35,351 bases of DNA. It comes from DASQFU01 sp035632955 (GTDB taxonomy: Bacteria; Eisenbacteria; RBG-16-71-46). Below the pieces are notes generated by a model. The model had not been told where the DNA came from. It ran no database searches and saw only the letters and a program-made list of their open reading frames with translations. Position numbers and translations under genes: made by a program. Below, one piece after another: positions 7,548-16,102 of this stretch. The stretch covers positions 1 to 35,351 of the forward strand of contig DASQFU010000067.1 in the NCBI GenBank assembly GCA_035632955.1, given 5' to 3'. The stretch's first letter is position 1. Every line of letters begins with the position of its first letter.

Positions 7548-9263
7548 CTAGGCCTTGGCTTCCAGCTCGATTCTCGGAAACAGGCTATTGACCTCGCCGA
7601 GCGCTCGCGGCGTGCCGGCGGTGAAGCTCGGCCGCGCTGCCTCGCCGCGCGCCTCGCCGGGCTTGCCCGGCACGCGCAGCAGCGTCCACAGCTCCTCGCT
7701 CTTGCCGGGGATGGCTGGCCACGACCAAATCGCGACCAGCCGTAGCGTCTCGAGCAACGCGTTCAAGGCCGTGGCCAGCTCCGGTTGCCGGGCTTCGTCC
7801 TTCGCGAGCTGCCAGGGCTTGACCCGCTCGATGAACTCGTTGGCGCGCACGACCGGCTGCCAGGCGGCGTCGAGCGCGTCGTGGAGGCGGATCTCCTCGA
7901 AGGCGCGCGGGACCTCGGTGGCCGCTTCGCCGGTCGCGGCGATGAGCGCGTCGAGCGCGGCACGGGCCTCGGCGTCGCGCAGGGTCGCCGGGTCGAAAAC
8001 CTCGGGCGTCCGACCCGCGAAGTACTTGTGCACCATGGTGACGGTACGGCTCGCGAGATTGCCGAGGTCGTTCGCCAGGTGGGTATTGCAGTGCTCGACA
8101 AACTGATCGACCGTGAACTCGCCGTCGCGTCCCGTCGGGATCGCATCGAGGAGATAGAACCGCAACGCATCGACGCCGAAGCGCTCGGCGAGCTCGACCG
8201 GGTCGACGAGATTGCCGAGCGACTTGGAGAGCCGCTCGCCGCGCGCGTAGATGAATCCGTGGATGTAGACCTGGCGCGGCAACGGCACGCCGGCCGCGAG
8301 CAGGAGCGCCGGCCACAGGACGCAGTGGAAGCGGCTGATGTCCTTGCCGATCAAGTGCAGCGCGTTGGTGTAGTAGGGGGTCGTCGTGCCCGCCCAGGCC
8401 GCACCCGGACGCCCGTGCCCGTCGAGGTGCTGGAACTCGTCCTGCCGCGCCGCGCCCGGGCCACCGACATCGGGCTCGCGCGCCAGCCACCACTGCGAAT
8501 AGCGGCGGTCCGGCCAGCCGAGCGCCGAGAGGTAGTTGAGGAGCGCGTCGGCCCACACGTAGACCGTGTGCCCTTCGGAGTCCGGAATCTCTTCGGGAAG
8601 CGGCACCCCCCACGGGACGTTCGGGCGCGTGACGCTGATGTCCTGGAGGCCGTCCCGGATGACGTTGACGACTTCGTTCCGCCGGTAATCCGGCTGGATG
8701 AACTCGGGGTGAGTCTCGAGGTGCTTCAGGAGGGATTCGTCGTACTCCGAGAGGCGAAAGAAGAAGTTCGTCTCCTTGATCTTCTTCGGTCTCTTCCGGT
8801 GCTCGGGACACTTGCCATCGGGGGTCAGGTCCTTCTCCTGCTTGAACGCCTCGCAACCCTCGCAGTACAGCCCTTCGTAGTCCTCCTCGAACAGCACCGG
8901 CTCGCCGGTCTTGGGGCTGCGCGCATCGCGCAGCCGCAGGAACAGCTCCTGCACCGCCAGCTCGTGGCGCGGCTCGGTGGTGCGGATGAAACGATCGTGG
9001 GAGATCGCGAGCGCCTTCCAGGCCTGTTGGAACTGCGGCGCCAGCTCGTCCACGAACTGCTTCGGCGCCTGCCCGGCGTCGGCCGCGGCCTTGGCGATCT
9101 TCTGGCCGTGCTCGTCGGTGCCGGTCAGGAAGAACGTGGCGTCTCCGCGTTGGCGGTGATAACGCGCCAACGCGTCGGCGACGACTTTCTCGTAGGCGTG
9201 GCCCAGATGGGGCCGGCCATTCACGTAGTCAATGGCGGTGGTGATGTAGAAACGACGTGGCAC
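7548..9263 (-). CDS. metG: Methionyl-tRNA synthetase
   Basis: Class I aminoacyl-tRNA synthetase that charges tRNA-Met in the cytoplasm. The 571-residue protein has the HIGH-type motif HLGH (~residue 20) after ITTAIDYVNGRPH. A zinc knob with CEGC and CPEH lies at ~133-155. The KMSKS-type loop is RLSKS (~346), followed by LGNLVDP. The C-terminal anticodon-binding helical domain is present (DLGNLASR, VVRANEFIERVKPW). The fused tRNA-binding EMAP-like domain of longer MetRS forms is absent. An insertion of about 40 residues (~258-300) sits between the LNYLSALGWPD segment and LHLIGKDI. The GTG at 9263 is preceded by GGGGAGA. The frame continues upstream without a stop, but that part is the shadow of the phosphatase gene. 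Confidence 0.96.
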   Translation of the reverse strand: MPRRFYITTAIDYVNGRPHLGHAYEKVVADALARYHRQRGDATFFLTGTDEHGQKIAKAAADAGQAPKQFVDELAPQFQQAWKALAISHDRFIRTTEPRHELAVQELFLRLRDARSPKTGEPVLFEEDYEGLYCEGCEAFKQEKDLTPDGKCPEHRKRPKKIKETNFFFRLSEYDESLLKHLETHPEFIQPDYRRNEVVNVIRDGLQDISVTRPNVPWGVPLPEEIPDSEGHTVYVWADALLNYLSALGWPDRRYSQWWLAREPDVGGPGAARQDEFQHLDGHGRPGAAWAGTTTPYYTNALHLIGKDISRFHCVLWPALLLAAGVPLPRQVYIHGFIYARGERLSKSLGNLVDPVELAERFGVDALRFYLLDAIPTGRDGEFTVDQFVEHCNTHLANDLGNLASRTVTMVHKYFAGRTPEVFDPATLRDAEARAALDALIAATGEAATEVPRAFEEIRLHDALDAAWQPVVRANEFIERVKPWQLAKDEARQPELATALNALLETLRLVAIWSWPAIPGKSEELWTLLRVPGKPGEARGEAARPSFTAGTPRALGEVNSLFPRIELEAKA

Positions 9264-9290
9264 GAATCTCCCCGTGAAGTAAGGCGAACC

Positions 9291-9296
9291 AGTATA
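9291..9296 (-). promoter_or_regulatory. Possible -10 box for metG
   Basis: TATACT on the minus strand (context GGCTATACTGG) lies 27 bases before the metG GTG and matches five of six positions of TATAAT. The resulting leader would be ~20 bases and carry the GGGGAGA site. No good -35 at 16-19 bases. Confidence 0.4.
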
Positions 9297-9310
9297 GCCG
9301 TCGTGTCCAG

Positions 9311-9331
9311 CGCCCGCCTGGGCAGCGGGCG
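9311..9331 (-). terminator. Hairpin after the phosphatase gene
   Basis: A 7-bp perfect stem CGCCCGC/GCGGGCG with a 7-base loop lies 16 bases after the stop of the phosphatase gene. There is no T-run after it on the minus strand, so it is at best a weak or processing hairpin. A possible metG -10 follows immediately. Confidence 0.3.
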
Positions 9332-9346
9332 GACGCCTGAAAACGA

Positions 9347-12142
9347 CTACTCGGCCGCCACCACGACCAGCGTCGCGTCGTCCTGGAAGTCCTGTTCGCA
9401 GAACGCGGCGACCGCGGCGACCAGCGCGCCGCGCAGCTCGGGCGCCGAGGCCCGAGCATGCCGGCGCAGTACTTCCAGCAGACGCTCCTCGCCGAACAGC
9501 TCGCGCTCGGGATTCTCCGCCTCGACCATGCCGTCGGTGTAGAGCACCAGCCGATCGCCGGGCGCGAGACTCGCCTCGCCCTGCTCGTAGCTCGCTTCGG
9601 GAAAAGCCCCGAGCAGCAACCCGCCGGCTTCCAGGCGTTCGCAGCTCCCGTCGGCGCGCAGCACGAGCGGCGGATTGTGACCCGCATTGGTGTAGCTGAA
9701 CGTCCGCCGCCCCGCGTCGAGCACGCCGTAGAACAGGGTGATGAAGCGGCCACCGGAGAGGTTCGCGGCCATGATGCGATTGACCCGCTCGCACAGCGCG
9801 CGCGGTGACTCGGCGGTCGCGGCGAACGTCTTGACCGTCGCCTGGAGGTTCGACATCAGCAGAGCCGCCGGCATGCCCTTGCCGGTCACGTCGGCGATGC
9901 ACAGGCCGAGCCGGCCGCCGTCGAGCGGCAGCGCGTCGTAGTAGTCCCCGGCCACCTGGTGCGCCGGCTGCCAGTGAGCCGCGAGCTCGAAGCCGGCGAG
10001 TCGCGGCATGGTGCGGGGCAGCAGGCCGGCCTGGATCACGCGGGCTTCGTCCAGTTCGCGCTGCTGCGCCGGAGACTCGAGGTTGCTCATGCCGATCGCG
10101 AGCTGGCTCGCCGCCGCGGCCAGGTAGCCGGCATCGGCGGCATCGTATGCTTCGTCCGAGAGCTTGTGGCCGAGGAGCACCAATCCCAGGAGCTCGCGTC
10201 CTTTGCGGACCGCGACCAGCGTCTCGGTGCGGGTGCCCTTGGCCAGCTCCGCCCACGGACGGCCGAGCCCACGGATCGCGATCGGATCGGCCGGCACGGC
10301 CGACAGCGCCTCGGGGCCGATGCCCTCCGCGAGTGATCGCAGCCGATCGTCCGGCACGCCGAGCACGGCCAGCGGGATCAGGGTGCGCGCATCGGGCTCG
10401 ACGCGCAGCACCGACAGCGTGCGTGGCTTGAGCGTGCGCGCGAGCTCCTCGATCACCGCGCGCCCCAGCTCGGGCGCATCGGTCGCGGCGCCCAGCGCGC
10501 CGCTCAGGCGGTGGAGCGACGGTGCCGCCTCGTAGCGCGTGCGGAAGAATCGCCGGTCGACCACCGCCTGCACGCGGTTGCGAACCGGCACGAACGCCGC
10601 AACCACGGCGAGCGTTGCGGCCACCGTGACCCAGGTGCTTTCGACCTTCAACGAGCTCACGATCCAGCCGCCGAGCGCGCCGGCCACGACCAGGTACAAG
10701 AGCACGAGCAGGGTCGTGACCACGCCATAGACCGCGGTCTTGCGGATCACGAGGTCGAGGTCCATCAGGCGGTACTTGAGAATCCCGACCGCGAATCCGA
10801 TCGGGATGAACAGGTAGACCAGCACCGTGGCGCTCTCGATCGAGCGCTGAACCAACGCCTGTCCCGACTCCCCGAGCCCTGCCGCCAGGGCGAACGACAC
10901 CAGCGTCACGAGCGCGCTCCCGGCGGTGCTGGCCACGAGCCCCCAGAGCGGCCAGCGGATCTGCTGCCGCTCTTCGGCGCCGCTGTCCCGATAGCTGCGG
11001 ACCAGGACGACGATGGCCGCGATCGGCATCAGCAGCAGCGCCGCGAGGACGGCCAGCACCGGAGGAACGAAGACGACCGCGCTGAGCAGGGTGCGGATCG
11101 GGCGCAGCCCCGACTGCCCGCGCATCAACTGAGTCACCAGGATCAGCCCGAAGCTCGCCGCGACGACCCAGAGGCCGAGGACGTGCGGGCGGAGGGTGAA
11201 GGCACGTCGCAGCCCGAGGGAGCGCAAGCTCGAGAAGGTCACGACGACGGCGGCGACCAACAACCCCATTTCAAGAGGAATCGCGAGCGGGCGGAGGCGG
11301 GCCCACACGACGAAGGCCGCGATGCCGGCGCCGAGCCAAGCGATCGGCACCAGTATGGCGCCGTAGGTCCAGGGCACCAGGTAGGGACGTTGGGCGAGAA
11401 CCGGTCGCGCGCGCGGGAAGATGAGCGCGAAGTGCAGCAGCATCGAGAGAAAGACGAAGCCGATGATGGAGGCGACCAGGAACGCGACCGCACGGATCCT
11501 CGAGATCTCGAAGCCCGGCTCGATACCCCGGGCGATATCGTTGAAGCTCAGGATCGGAACCAGGGCGAAGGTGCAGGCGAGGCATAGCGAGATCAGATAG
11601 AACAGCCACGCGCGGCGGTCGTCCGGTTTTTTCCAGAACACGAACGCGCCCGCGAAGAAGAACGCCAGGCACAGGCTGAGATAGAAGATCGCTCGCCACA
11701 CGAATCCCGTGGCGCTGCAGGCGGAGCCCAACACCACCGGAATCTCCCGATCGGCTTCGCCGCGACGGACCCGGTAGCGGAGCGTGTCTCCGGTGCGGGC
11801 GCTGCGGGCGAGCGCAGTGAGTCCCGTGGAGTCGGTCAGCGCGAGGCCGCCGATCCTCAGCAGAGCGTCGTTCTTGCTCACGCCGGCGCGGGCGGCGGGA
11901 CCCTCCGGCACCATGAGCTGGATCGAGCCCGATCCCGGCATCTGGCGCTTCGAGCCGAGCGGGCGCCAGGCGCTGCTGCGGCTCGTGTCCGCCCGGTCGT
12001 AAGCCAGGCCAGCCCAACCCCGGTCAGCCGGTTTTCGGATCACCTCCAACGCCGGAATCGCGCATACCGCGAGCGCGAAGGCGCTCAGGAGCAGAGCCGG
12101 AAGTCGGCGCCCCGAGTGGTCCGGCCCAGCCGGCGTCGTCAC
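9347..12142 (-). CDS. PDZ-membrane-GAF SpoIIE/RsbU-type protein phosphatase
   Basis: A 931-residue membrane PP2C-type serine/threonine phosphatase, likely regulating an anti-anti-sigma factor as RsbU does (inference; no STAS or anti-sigma gene is here). Order: a TM helix (~14-32), a PDZ-like domain (~44-138, VPEGPAARAGVSKNDALLRIGG), then a multi-helix membrane region (~150-510). That region contains FVFWKKPDDRRAW and LLHFALIFPRARP and ends in VRNRVQAVVDRRFFR. A GAF-like domain and the SpoIIE domain follow (~700-931). Metal-site motifs are intact: GDYYDALPLDGG, IADVTGKGMPAALLMS, GHNPPLVLR, LYTDGMVEAEN and QDDATLVVV. The start is GTG at 12142, 35 bases after the PSP1 stop, with a weak GAGGA at 12 bases. 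The input half is homologous to the LytS-type kinase at 22234. Confidence 0.9.
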   Translation of the reverse strand: MTTPAGPDHSGRRLPALLLSAFALAVCAIPALEVIRKPADRGWAGLAYDRADTSRSSAWRPLGSKRQMPGSGSIQLMVPEGPAARAGVSKNDALLRIGGLALTDSTGLTALARSARTGDTLRYRVRRGEADREIPVVLGSACSATGFVWRAIFYLSLCLAFFFAGAFVFWKKPDDRRAWLFYLISLCLACTFALVPILSFNDIARGIEPGFEISRIRAVAFLVASIIGFVFLSMLLHFALIFPRARPVLAQRPYLVPWTYGAILVPIAWLGAGIAAFVVWARLRPLAIPLEMGLLVAAVVVTFSSLRSLGLRRAFTLRPHVLGLWVVAASFGLILVTQLMRGQSGLRPIRTLLSAVVFVPPVLAVLAALLLMPIAAIVVLVRSYRDSGAEERQQIRWPLWGLVASTAGSALVTLVSFALAAGLGESGQALVQRSIESATVLVYLFIPIGFAVGILKYRLMDLDLVIRKTAVYGVVTTLLVLLYLVVAGALGGWIVSSLKVESTWVTVAATLAVVAAFVPVRNRVQAVVDRRFFRTRYEAAPSLHRLSGALGAATDAPELGRAVIEELARTLKPRTLSVLRVEPDARTLIPLAVLGVPDDRLRSLAEGIGPEALSAVPADPIAIRGLGRPWAELAKGTRTETLVAVRKGRELLGLVLLGHKLSDEAYDAADAGYLAAAASQLAIGMSNLESPAQQRELDEARVIQAGLLPRTMPRLAGFELAAHWQPAHQVAGDYYDALPLDGGRLGLCIADVTGKGMPAALLMSNLQATVKTFAATAESPRALCERVNRIMAANLSGGRFITLFYGVLDAGRRTFSYTNAGHNPPLVLRADGSCERLEAGGLLLGAFPEASYEQGEASLAPGDRLVLYTDGMVEAENPERELFGEERLLEVLRRHARASAPELRGALVAAVAAFCEQDFQDDATLVVVAAE

Positions 12143-12177
12143 CGCGTGCGTCCGATCCTCGACGTCATGAAGCGCCG

Positions 12178-13101
12178 CTATTCGAGCGGGTCGCCGAGAG
12201 GATCGGCCCAGGCCGCGGGCGGGTCTTCACCTTCGGGCGGCGTACCGCCGTTTTGGGGCTTCGACCGCTTGCCACAGTTGCAGTCGCCGCACTTGTGATA
12301 CGGACCCGGCGGCAGGTCGGCGTAGGCGATCCGGTGCTCGCCGCCTTCGTCGTCGCGGATCCACACCGCTTCCTGATAGATCTCGGTGCGGAACACCGTG
12401 CAAACCCCCTGTCCGGTGCGCAGCTCGGCGCCGATCGGCGGCAGCTTCTCGAGGCTGTCGCGGTACTGGGTCAGCTCGTAGGCCAGACAGCACATCAGCC
12501 GCCCGCACGCGCCGGAGATCTTGCCCGGATTCAGCGAGAGCTGCTGCTCGCGCGCCATTTTGAGGGTCACCGGATGGAAATCGCGCAGCCAGGTCGAGCA
12601 GCAGAACGCGCGCCCGCACGGCCCGCAGCCGTCGAGTCGTTTGGCCTGGTCGCGGACGCCGATCTGGCGCAGGTCGATCCGGCACCGGAACCGCGCCGCC
12701 AGATCCTTGACCAGGTCGCGAAAGTCGACCCGGTGCTCGGCCGAGAAGAAGAACGTGATGCGATGCCCCGAGAACGCGACTTCGACCTCGCTCAGATCCA
12801 TCTTCAGCTCGCGCGCCTCGATCCGATCCCGGCAGAACTCGAACGCTTCCTGCTCGCGGGCGCGGTTGTGGTCGTCCTGGTCCAGGTCTTCTTCGGTCGC
12901 CTTGCGGATGATCTCGTGGGTGACGTTGCCGGGGCGTTTGAGCTGGATTAGCGTCGGGTCCTTCAGGAACACGGACCCGATCATTTCGCCATGCTCGCCC
13001 TGGGCGATCACCTCATCGCGCAGCTTGAGCCACAGGTTACGAGAGTTGAGGAAAAACTCCTTGCGCGAGCCGCGCAAGGCGACCTGGACGATGTCGGCCA
13101 T
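12178..13101 (-). CDS. ricT: PSP1 domain protein, RicT/YaaT-like
   Basis: A 307-residue PSP1-family protein. In B. subtilis the homologue RicT (YaaT) forms a complex with RicA and RicF, binds Fe-S clusters and assists RNase Y-dependent mRNA processing. Visible family features are FSAEHRVDFRDLVKDLA, RIDLRQIGVRDQAKR, and the Cys-rich core GCGPCGRAFCCSTW (~residues 162-175) and CGRLMCCL (~200). An additional C-terminal Cys cluster (CGDCNCGKR, ~272-280) is followed by a Pro- and acid-rich tail. The ATG at 13101 has GAGGTGA upstream. The gene lies in the holB-metG interval as in B. subtilis, with a histidine kinase inserted before it. The symbol is assigned by family and context; the partners RicA and RicF are not seen here. 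Confidence 0.85.
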   Translation of the reverse strand: MADIVQVALRGSRKEFFLNSRNLWLKLRDEVIAQGEHGEMIGSVFLKDPTLIQLKRPGNVTHEIIRKATEEDLDQDDHNRAREQEAFEFCRDRIEARELKMDLSEVEVAFSGHRITFFFSAEHRVDFRDLVKDLAARFRCRIDLRQIGVRDQAKRLDGCGPCGRAFCCSTWLRDFHPVTLKMAREQQLSLNPGKISGACGRLMCCLAYELTQYRDSLEKLPPIGAELRTGQGVCTVFRTEIYQEAVWIRDDEGGEHRIAYADLPPGPYHKCGDCNCGKRSKPQNGGTPPEGEDPPAAWADPLGDPLE

Positions 13102-13315
13102 GGCCGTCACCTCTATCGGCGGACGAGAGAGATCCCGCCACACGCCGGCGAGCGCCGGCGATCTTCCAGCAGAGCCGTTCCGGAAGCGGGAGCGTCCCGG
13201 CCTCCGGCTATGAAGAGCCTCCAGCGAACCGCGGTCGGGGTCGCCGAGCCGCGGTCCGGAAGGCGCGAACGCTGCGGAGCATAACGCAGGACCGACCGCG
13301 ATGCACCCCGGGGGG

Positions 13316-16054
13316 CTAGACGGTCCGAGAGAAAGGCCCCGGGCGGGGCGCCCGGTTGTCGACGCTCGGCGTGCCGGCGTCGAGCGTGTTGCGGACGACC
13401 GAGAGCAGGCGCAGCGAGCCGTACGGTTTGGCCAGGAACGCCGCGGCGCGGCCGGAGGCGGTGACGCCCGCGATCTCCCGGTGGTAGCCGCTCGAGAGAA
13501 TGACTCGCGCGCCCGGATCGAGCGCGAGCAGCTCGTCCAGCACCTGACGGCCGGGTTTGCCGGGCATCGCGAGGTCGAGCACGACGGTTGCGATCTCGCC
13601 AAGATGGCGTTGGTAGATCGACAGTGCTTCGCTGCCGTCGCTCGCCGTGAGCACCCGATACCCTTCGCCGCGCAACGTGCGCTCGGCCAGGTCCCGCACT
13701 ACCGCCTCGTCGTCGACGACCAGCACCAGCTCGCGGGCGCCCGTGGCGTGTGGCGGCGCCATCGGAGCCCCGGTGACGCGCGCCTCGACGCGCGGCAGGT
13801 AGAACCGAAACGTCGCGCCTTCGCCGGCCGTGCTCTCCGCCTCGATCCAACCCCCGTGGCTGGTCACGATCCCATACGCGACCGCGAGCCCGAGTCCCGA
13901 GCCCGATCCCAACGTCTTCGTCGTGAAGAACGGCTCGAACACGTGCGGCAACGCCTCGACGGTGATGCCGGCGCCGGTGTCTTGAATACCGACCTCCACG
14001 AAGGGGCCGGTGCGCGCGTCGGGATGGCGCGCGAGATCGGCGTCCCGCAGCGTCACGTTGCCGGTCCAGACCGTGAGCGTGCCGCCCTCGGGCATCGCGT
14101 CGCGGGCATTGAGGCACAGGTTGAGGAGCACCTGGTGGATCTGGCTTGCGTCCGCACGGACGGTCCACGCTTCCGGATCGAGACGCAGGACGACCGAGAT
14201 CGATTCCGGCATTACGCGCTCGAACGATGCGCACAGCTCGTCGATCAGGAGGTTCACCACGAGGGGCTTGGGCTCGCCGATCAGCTTGCGGCCGAACGCG
14301 AGCATCGCGCGGGTGAGCTCCGCGCAGCGTTCGGCCGCCTGGCGCGCCAGGCGCAGGTGATCGCCGCGCGGATCGGCGGCGCCGAGGTCCTGCTCCAGGA
14401 GCTCGAGATGCCCGAGCACGCCGGTGAGCTGATTGTTGAAGTCGTGTGCGATCCCTCCCGCCATCGTGCCGACGGTCTCCATCTTGTGCGCATGGCGCAG
14501 GCTCGCTTCGAGACTCCGCCGCACCGTCTCGTCGGCGATCGTGCCGAGCCTTCGGACGGCGGCGCCCTCGCCGTCATAGTGGAACGAGCCGCGGTCCCGC
14601 ACGATCAGCCAGTGGCCCTGGGCGTGGCGAATGCGGTATTCGACGTCGTATCGGCGCCGCTCCCGGCGGCACGCTTCCAGCTCGTCGAGCGCCCGGCCGC
14701 GGTCGTCGGGATGCAGCAGGCTCTCCCAGTGGGTGAAGCCGCCGCGGAAGTCCTCCGTCCGGTAGCCGAGCACCGAATGGAGGCTGCCGCTCCACACCCC
14801 CTCGTTGGTCGCGACGTCCCACTCGTACACCACCTGCCCGGTGGCCTCGACCACGGTTTCGAAGCGGCGCTCCCACGCGCGCAGCTCGCGAAACGCGCGC
14901 TCGAGCTCGCGCCGATCCTGGGCGACCGAGATCACGGCGTCGAAGTCCGGCTTGCCCGCGAGACTGACCGGCACGGCGGTGACGACCATCGGAATCGACT
15001 CGCCGTTCGCCCGGCGCAGCACCAGGTCGTCGACGCGCGCCGGCGCGCCGGTGCGCAGCACGGTCGGAATCGAGAGCTGATCGAGCGGATACGGCTCGCC
15101 GCTGGAACGCTCGCAGGTGACGCCGCGCAGGATCGCGTAGATGTCCTTGTGCACGTCGAGACCGCCGCCGTAAAACGACCGCCACTTAGGATTCACGTAC
15201 AGCGGGCGGCAGTCCTCGCGCCGGACGACGATGACGCCGACCGGCAGTGATTCCAGCATGCCCTCCAACAGTGCGCGCGCCTGTCGGAGCTCGTCCTCGG
15301 CGTGCTGCGATTCTTCGGCCATCCGGTCGAAGGCGAGGCCCACCTGCCCGAGTTCGTCGGTGCCCGCGACGCCCGAGCGCGCGTCTCGGTCGCCGGACGT
15401 GAAGCGCGCGGCGGCGGCCGACAGACGTCGCGCCCGGCGCACGAGGCGCACCTCGAGGAACAGCCACAGCAACGCGATCGCGATCAGACCCGCGACCCCA
15501 CCACGCGCGTTCTCGGCGAGGACGGCGCGCCATGCAGCCGCCAGCGGCGCGGACAGATCGTGCTCGACGATCAGCAGCCCGCGCCGGGACGCGGCGGGCG
15601 CCGGCGCCGCCGCCAGGTCGAGGGGAGCGAGCACTGCGAATCGATCGTTCGCCAGGAGCGGCGTCACCAGCGGCCCGCGCCCGCGCCGCGCCGGTTCCAG
15701 GGCCGGCAGTAGATGGACGAGCGGCGTGCGACGGAGCGGAAGGCCGCGCAGTGCGAGATCGGTTGCGGCGATCACGCGCAGCTGGTCGTCGACGACCACC
15801 GCCGCTCGGACCTGGGGGATGGTCGCGAGGCCGGTCACCGCCGCCTCGCCGCCGATCGGATCGCCACGGTGGTAGAAGCGGGACAGCAGGTACGTGTAGC
15901 GGCCGGCCTGCGAGTGGGCACGGGCCCGCGCTTCGGTTTCGACGCTGTTCCGCAGGCGTGACTTCTCGGCGAACAGGTGCGCGGCGAGCAGTCCGCCGCC
16001 GACCACGGCGAGAGCGACCAGGAGCTGGGCGCGCGTGCCGCGGAGCGGGATCAT
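13316..16054 (-). CDS. Hybrid sensor histidine kinase/response regulator
   Basis: A 912-residue membrane hybrid kinase. Two TM helices (~8-28 and ~185-200) flank a periplasmic sensor of about 155 residues with cache-like features (VRAAVVVDDQLRVIAATD). A HAMP-like segment and two PAS domains follow, with the second PAS core at VVYEWDVATNEGVWSGSL plus a PAC-like tail. The HisKA phospho-acceptor is in GGIAHDFNN (His ~535). The ATPase has NLCLNARDAMP, DTGAGI and GSGSGLGLAVAYGI. A C-terminal receiver has DDE, the phospho-acceptor in LDLAMPG (Asp ~826) and AKPYG. No DNA-binding output or separate regulator is adjacent, so its target is elsewhere. ATG at 16054, with GGAGGAGCT about 13 bases upstream. 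It separates holB from the PSP1 gene. Confidence 0.92.
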   Translation of the reverse strand: MIPLRGTRAQLLVALAVVGGGLLAAHLFAEKSRLRNSVETEARARAHSQAGRYTYLLSRFYHRGDPIGGEAAVTGLATIPQVRAAVVVDDQLRVIAATDLALRGLPLRRTPLVHLLPALEPARRGRGPLVTPLLANDRFAVLAPLDLAAAPAPAASRRGLLIVEHDLSAPLAAAWRAVLAENARGGVAGLIAIALLWLFLEVRLVRRARRLSAAAARFTSGDRDARSGVAGTDELGQVGLAFDRMAEESQHAEDELRQARALLEGMLESLPVGVIVVRREDCRPLYVNPKWRSFYGGGLDVHKDIYAILRGVTCERSSGEPYPLDQLSIPTVLRTGAPARVDDLVLRRANGESIPMVVTAVPVSLAGKPDFDAVISVAQDRRELERAFRELRAWERRFETVVEATGQVVYEWDVATNEGVWSGSLHSVLGYRTEDFRGGFTHWESLLHPDDRGRALDELEACRRERRRYDVEYRIRHAQGHWLIVRDRGSFHYDGEGAAVRRLGTIADETVRRSLEASLRHAHKMETVGTMAGGIAHDFNNQLTGVLGHLELLEQDLGAADPRGDHLRLARQAAERCAELTRAMLAFGRKLIGEPKPLVVNLLIDELCASFERVMPESISVVLRLDPEAWTVRADASQIHQVLLNLCLNARDAMPEGGTLTVWTGNVTLRDADLARHPDARTGPFVEVGIQDTGAGITVEALPHVFEPFFTTKTLGSGSGLGLAVAYGIVTSHGGWIEAESTAGEGATFRFYLPRVEARVTGAPMAPPHATGARELVLVVDDEAVVRDLAERTLRGEGYRVLTASDGSEALSIYQRHLGEIATVVLDLAMPGKPGRQVLDELLALDPGARVILSSGYHREIAGVTASGRAAAFLAKPYGSLRLLSVVRNTLDAGTPSVDNRAPRPGPFSRTV

Positions 16055-16102
16055 GCGAGGAGCAGCTCCTCCGACGCTCGCGGCGGCCCCATCATGCGGG
16101 TC

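Noticed and set aside
9264..10256. Upstream continuation of the metG frame
   Set aside because: The extension lies fully inside the phosphatase gene in another frame and has no domain. The GTG at 9263 begins the Rossmann fold with a good ribosome site.
10511..11587. Long plus-strand open frame opposite the phosphatase (358 residues)
   Set aside because: The composition is dominated by Arg, Asp, Gln and His, as expected for the antisense of a GC-rich gene. The opposite strand has clear PP2C and membrane motifs.
13102..13602. Upstream continuation of the PSP1 frame, and possible gene in the 214-base gap before it
   Set aside because: The residues are low-complexity Arg/Ser/Pro and overlap the hybrid kinase receiver domain in another frame. 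I see nothing else in the gap.
13301..15250. Long plus-strand open frame opposite the hybrid kinase (649 residues)
   Set aside because: It is an antisense shadow; the minus strand encodes intact HisKA, ATPase and receiver motifs.
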